Assembly (NCBI GenBank): GCA_015075225.1 | Contig: JABTUQ010000005.1 | Location: 1 to 64,000, forward strand | Source of the DNA: Burkholderiales bacterium | GTDB lineage: Bacteria > Pseudomonadota > Gammaproteobacteria > Burkholderiales > Nitrosomonadaceae | DNA: 64,000 nt | Direction: 5' to 3' | Shown: one piece after another, positions 61,017 through 64,000 of the stretch | Layout of the letters: every line of letters begins with the position of its first letter | Position numbering within the stretch: position 1 is the first letter of the stretch | Notes under the pieces: generated by a model | Databases searched by the model: none | Told to the model about the DNA's origin: nothing | Seen by the model: the letters and a program-made list of their open reading frames with translations, nothing else | Translations under genes and position numbers: made by a program

Positions 61017-63851
61017 TCATGGCTCTGCCGGTGTGGTAGCCAGCAACGGTTGCAAAAAATGACCGGTGAAACTGCCGGGGATTTTTGCTACCGCTTCCGG
61101 CGTGCCTTCGGCAATGATTCTGCCGCCCCCTGCGCCACCTTCCGGACCGAGATCAATAATCCAGTCGGCTGTTTTGATCACATCCAGATTGTGTTCGATG
61201 ATGACCACGGTATTGCCGTTATCGCGCAGGCGATGCAGGACTTTGAGCAACAGGTCGATGTCCTGGAAATGCAGGCCAGTAGTAGGTTCATCCAGAATAT
61301 AGAGCGTGCGGCCGGTGTCGCGCTTGGATAGTTCCAGCGACAATTTGACGCGCTGCGCCTCGCCACCGGAGAGCGTGGTAGCAGACTGCCCCAGCGTGAT
61401 ATATCCCAGCCCTACATCCAGCAGGGTTCGCAGCTTGCGGGCAATCACGGGCACGGCCTCAAAGAAGGTGTGCGCATTTTCGACTGTCATTTGCAGAATT
61501 TCGTGAATGTTCTTGCCCTTGTACTGGATTTCCAGCGTTTCCCGGTTATAGCGGTGTCCGTGGCAAACATCGCAGGCGACATAAATATCCGGCAAGAAAT
61601 GCATTTCCACCTTGATGACACCATCTCCCTGACAGGCTTCGCAACGTCCACCCTTAACGTTGAATGAGAACCGCCCCGGTGTGTAGCCGCGTTCCCGGGC
61701 TTGCGGCACACCGGCGAACAGCTCGCGTACGGGAGTGAACAGGCCGGTGTAGGTGGCTGGATTGGAGCGTGGCGTGCGACCGATCGGGCTTTGATCAATG
61801 TCGATCACCTTGTCGAAAAAGCCCAGTCCATCGATTTTCTGATAAACCGCCGGGTCGGTATGACTGCCATACAAATGCCGCGCCACCGCGCGATACAGCG
61901 TATCGTTGATCAGTGTAGATTTCCCCGAGCCCGAAACACCGGTCACGCAGACCAGCAGGCCGACCGGCAAATCCAGTTGCACCTGCTTGAGATTGTTACC
62001 GGCGGCGCCGCGAATCGTCAGCATCCTTTCTGGATTGAGTGGAGTGCGGGTGGCAGGAACGGCAATGGCGCGCTGGCCGGAAAGGTATTGCCCGGTCAAC
62101 GAATCCGGATTGGTTTGAATGGCTGCCGGGGTGCCTTCCGCCACCACACAACCGCCATGTTCGCCCGCACCGGGACCCATATCGACCACATGATCCGCCA
62201 GCAGGATGGCGTCCTGATCGTGCTCCACCACGATGACGCTATTGCCGAGATCGCGCAAATGTTTGAGCGTATCGAGCAGGCGTTCGTTGTCGCGCTGATG
62301 TAATCCGATCGAAGGTTCATCCAGCACATACATGACGCCGGTCAGCCCGGAGCCGATCTGGCTGGCCAGGCGAATGCGCTGCGCCTCGCCACCGGAAAGC
62401 GTGTCGGCGGAACGGTCGAGCGAAAGGTAATCAAGTCCGACATTGTTGAGAAACTGCAGGCGGCTGGAAATTTCCCGGATGATGCGCTCCGCAATTACCT
62501 GTTTATGCCCTGCCAGCGCCATCTCGTCAAAAAACTGTTTGGCCTGCCGCAATGGCCAGCCGCTGATGGCAAAAATGGATTCGCCGCCGACGGACACATG
62601 CCGGGCCTCGCGGCACAGGCGAGTGCCAGTGCATTCAGGACATTCACGCGCATTGATGAATTTGGCCAGTTCTTCGCGCACGGTTTGCGATTCAGTTTCT
62701 TTGTAACGCCGCTCCAGGCCGGGAATAATGCCTTCGAAAGCATGCGTTTGCTGATGGGCGCGGCCTTGCTCGTTGAGATAGGTGAACGTGATTTTTTCCT
62801 TGCCGGAACCATAAAGAACAACCTGCTGCGCAGTTTCATCCAGTTGTTCAAACGGGATTTCCAGATCGAATTGATAATGATTCGCCACTGCCTGCAACAT
62901 CTGGAAATAGAACTGATTGCGCCGATCCCAGCTCCGGATGGCTCCTGCAGCCAGCGACAGGTAAGGAAACGCCACCACCCGTGCCGGATCGAAAAAGGTG
63001 ATCTGTCCCAGGCCATCGCATTTGGGGCAGGCGCCCGCAGGATTGTTGAAAGAGAACAGGCGCGGTTCCAGCTCGGACAAGGCATAACTGCAGACAGGGC
63101 AGCTGAATTTGGCTGAAAACAAATGCTCCATGCCGCTGTCCATTTCCACCGCCAGCGCCTTGCCTTCGGCGTGGCGCAATGCCGTTTCAAATGATTCTGC
63201 CAACCGCTGCTTGACCTCCGGAGAAATTCTGAGACGGTCGATGACCACTTCGATCGTATGTTTCTTGGTTTTCTGCAGTTTGGGCAGCGCATCGATGTCG
63301 TACACTTCTCCGTCCAGCCGGACACGCACAAAACCCTGCGCCCGCAGTTCGTCGAACAACTCTACTTGTTCACCCTTGCGTCCACTGACTACCGGAGCAA
63401 GTATCATCAGGCGGGTATCGGCCGGCAGCTGCAGTACGTGATCCACCATTTGCGCAACACTTTGCGCTGCCAGCCCGATACCATGTTCCGGGCAATGTGG
63501 CTCCCCCACCCGGGCGAATAGCAGGCGCAGGTAATCATGAATTTCAGTGACCGTGCCCACGGTGGAACGCGGGTTGTGCGAAGTGGCCTTCTGCTCGATG
63601 GCGATGGCGGGTGACAATCCTTCGATCAAATCCACATCCGGCTTTTGCATCAACTGCAAAAACTGTCTGGCGTAGGCGGAAAGCGATTCGACATAGCGCC
63701 GCTGGCCTTCCGCATACAGCGTATCGAAAGCCAGTGAAGATTTGCCGGAGCCGGACAACCCGGTAATCACGATCAACTGGTTGCGTGGCAGGTCGAGATC
63801 GATATTTTTGAGATTATGTGTCCGTGCGCCGCGGATTCGGATGAGTTCCAT
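61017..63851 (-). CDS. uvrA: excinuclease ABC subunit A
   Basis: UvrA is the damage-recognition ATPase of nucleotide excision repair. The 944-residue product has two ABC modules: Walker [25 protein letters not shown] (about residues 29-52) and [20 protein letters not shown] in the second half. It has both signature/Walker B blocks ([52 protein letters not shown]) and zinc-type cysteines (CPVCSYA...[16 protein letters not shown]...CDVCHGHRY). The frame is intact over 2.8 kb. It is divergent from the probable MFS gene. I see no LexA-type box in the visible upstream 149 bases. Confidence 0.98.
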   Translation of the reverse strand: MELIRIRGARTHNLKNIDLDLPRNQLIVITGLSGSGKSSLAFDTLYAEGQRRYVESLSAYARQFLQLMQKPDVDLIEGLSPAIAIEQKATSHNPRSTVGTVTEIHDYLRLLFARVGEPHCPEHGIGLAAQSVAQMVDHVLQLPADTRLMILAPVVSGRKGEQVELFDELRAQGFVRVRLDGEVYDIDALPKLQKTKKHTIEVVIDRLRISPEVKQRLAESFETALRHAEGKALAVEMDSGMEHLFSAKFSCPVCSYALSELEPRLFSFNNPAGACPKCDGLGQITFFDPARVVAFPYLSLAAGAIRSWDRRNQFYFQMLQAVANHYQFDLEIPFEQLDETAQQVVLYGSGKEKITFTYLNEQGRAHQQTHAFEGIIPGLERRYKETESQTVREELAKFINARECPECTGTRLCREARHVSVGGESIFAISGWPLRQAKQFFDEMALAGHKQVIAERIIREISSRLQFLNNVGLDYLSLDRSADTLSGGEAQRIRLASQIGSGLTGVMYVLDEPSIGLHQRDNERLLDTLKHLRDLGNSVIVVEHDQDAILLADHVVDMGPGAGEHGGCVVAEGTPAAIQTNPDSLTGQYLSGQRAIAVPATRTPLNPERMLTIRGAAGNNLKQVQLDLPVGLLVCVTGVSGSGKSTLINDTLYRAVARHLYGSHTDPAVYQKIDGLGFFDKVIDIDQSPIGRTPRSNPATYTGLFTPVRELFAGVPQARERGYTPGRFSFNVKGGRCEACQGDGVIKVEMHFLPDIYVACDVCHGHRYNRETLEIQYKGKNIHEILQMTVENAHTFFEAVPVIARKLRTLLDVGLGYITLGQSATTLSGGEAQRVKLSLELSKRDTGRTLYILDEPTTGLHFQDIDLLLKVLHRLRDNGNTVVIIEHNLDVIKTADWIIDLGPEGGAGGGRIIAEGTPEAVAKIPGSFTGHFLQPLLATTPAEP

Positions 63852-63864
63852 TGGCTACCTAAGA

Positions 63865-64000
63865 ATGAGTCAACCTGATAATATACCCAACTTCCCCGAT
63901 TTATCACAATTGCGCTTCATGTCTGCCCCACCCACACCCAGTACGAGTACGGCAATAAAACTCCCTGAAAAAATGTCCCGAGTGGAAATACGGGCATCCG
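63865..64000 (+). CDS. start of a probable MFS transporter gene, 3' end outside window
   Basis: An open plus-strand frame from ATG 63865 runs to the window edge: MSQPDNIPNFPDLSQL, then a Pro/Ser/Thr-rich stretch and EKMSRVEIRAS. A major facilitator gene often stands divergent to uvrA in betaproteobacteria and begins with a similar ERRAS-type basic segment before its first helix. Only 45 codons are visible and the first helix is not reached, so both product and start (another ATG at 63919 is possible) are tentative. Confidence 0.4.
   Translation, partial: MSQPDNIPNFPDLSQLRFMSAPPTPSTSTAIKLPEKMSRVEIRAS

Noticed and set aside
63852..64000. LexA/SOS box in the uvrA upstream region
   Set aside because: No CTGT-N8-ACAG pattern is visible in the 149 bases present.

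Overview
The window reads as a chromosome segment of a betaproteobacterium, most likely an ammonia oxidiser of the Nitrosomonadaceae (Nitrosomonas-like). This is inferred from the betaproteobacterial gene orders (aa3 oxidase operon, tRNA-Leu/tig/clpP/clpX/lon), the moderate GC content and the protein sequences. No ammonia-oxidation gene lies inside the window, so the genus is an inference. Nearly all of it is core chromosome. I see no prophage, CRISPR array, complete insertion sequence or defence island.

Layout. 1-1230: start of the division/cell-wall cluster (rsmH, mraZ, both minus) with a periodic MraZ-box operator. 1407-6606: plus-strand DNA glycosylase, a remnant of an SMR efflux gene, a flavin monooxygenase, and a two-gene NitT/TauT-type ABC transporter with a fused double permease. 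6684-13273: AT-rich minus-strand aa3 cytochrome c oxidase operon (ctaC-ctaD-small ORF-ctaG-DUF2970-ctaE-SURF1-Sco-like-ctaB). 13719-16523: tilS, accA, a 138-bp MITE with a CTAA duplication, and a CopZ-like copper chaperone. 16655-24833: an LplT-PlsC-acyl-ACP synthetase fusion, a large EF-hand membrane protein, and rlhA. 25079-27747: a sigma-28 promoter, motA, motB and a membrane-anchored methyltransferase. 27759-33810: cysS, two cyclophilins, a rhodanese, uppP, and thiC under a TPP riboswitch. 33889-39939: pcm, tolC, a Lon-family protease and a serine-glyoxylate aminotransferase. 40235-46246: lon, clpX, clpP, tig and tRNA-Leu. 46404-49355: an SDR and groES-groEL under a perfect CIRCE operator. 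49388-55186: bioA, a beta-CASP hydrolase, a lipoprotein cytochrome c, exonuclease III, alanine dehydrogenase and CreA. 55353-59618: nrdA and nrdB under tandem NrdR boxes. 59744-64000: glycerate kinase, uvrA and the start of a probable MFS gene.

How the genes work together: the oxidase operon brings the catalytic subunits together with copper and haem assembly factors. Trigger factor, ClpXP, Lon and GroESL form a proteostasis group. The aminotransferase and glycerate kinase form part of a glyoxylate/serine-to-glycerate route.

A strong caveat on sequence quality: ctaG, the DUF2970 gene, tilS, the EF-hand gene, cysS, tolC, lon, clpX, groEL, groES, nrdA and nrdB all carry frame changes. Where I could reconstruct the frame, most are a one-base contraction (a few an expansion) of a short homopolymer. 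Several of these genes are indispensable, so most of the lesions are probably sequence or assembly errors. I give the full gene extents and mark each break. The most interesting uncharacterised item is the EF-hand membrane protein. The best-defined regulatory sites are the MraZ boxes, TPP riboswitch, CIRCE element, sigma-28 promoter and NrdR boxes.
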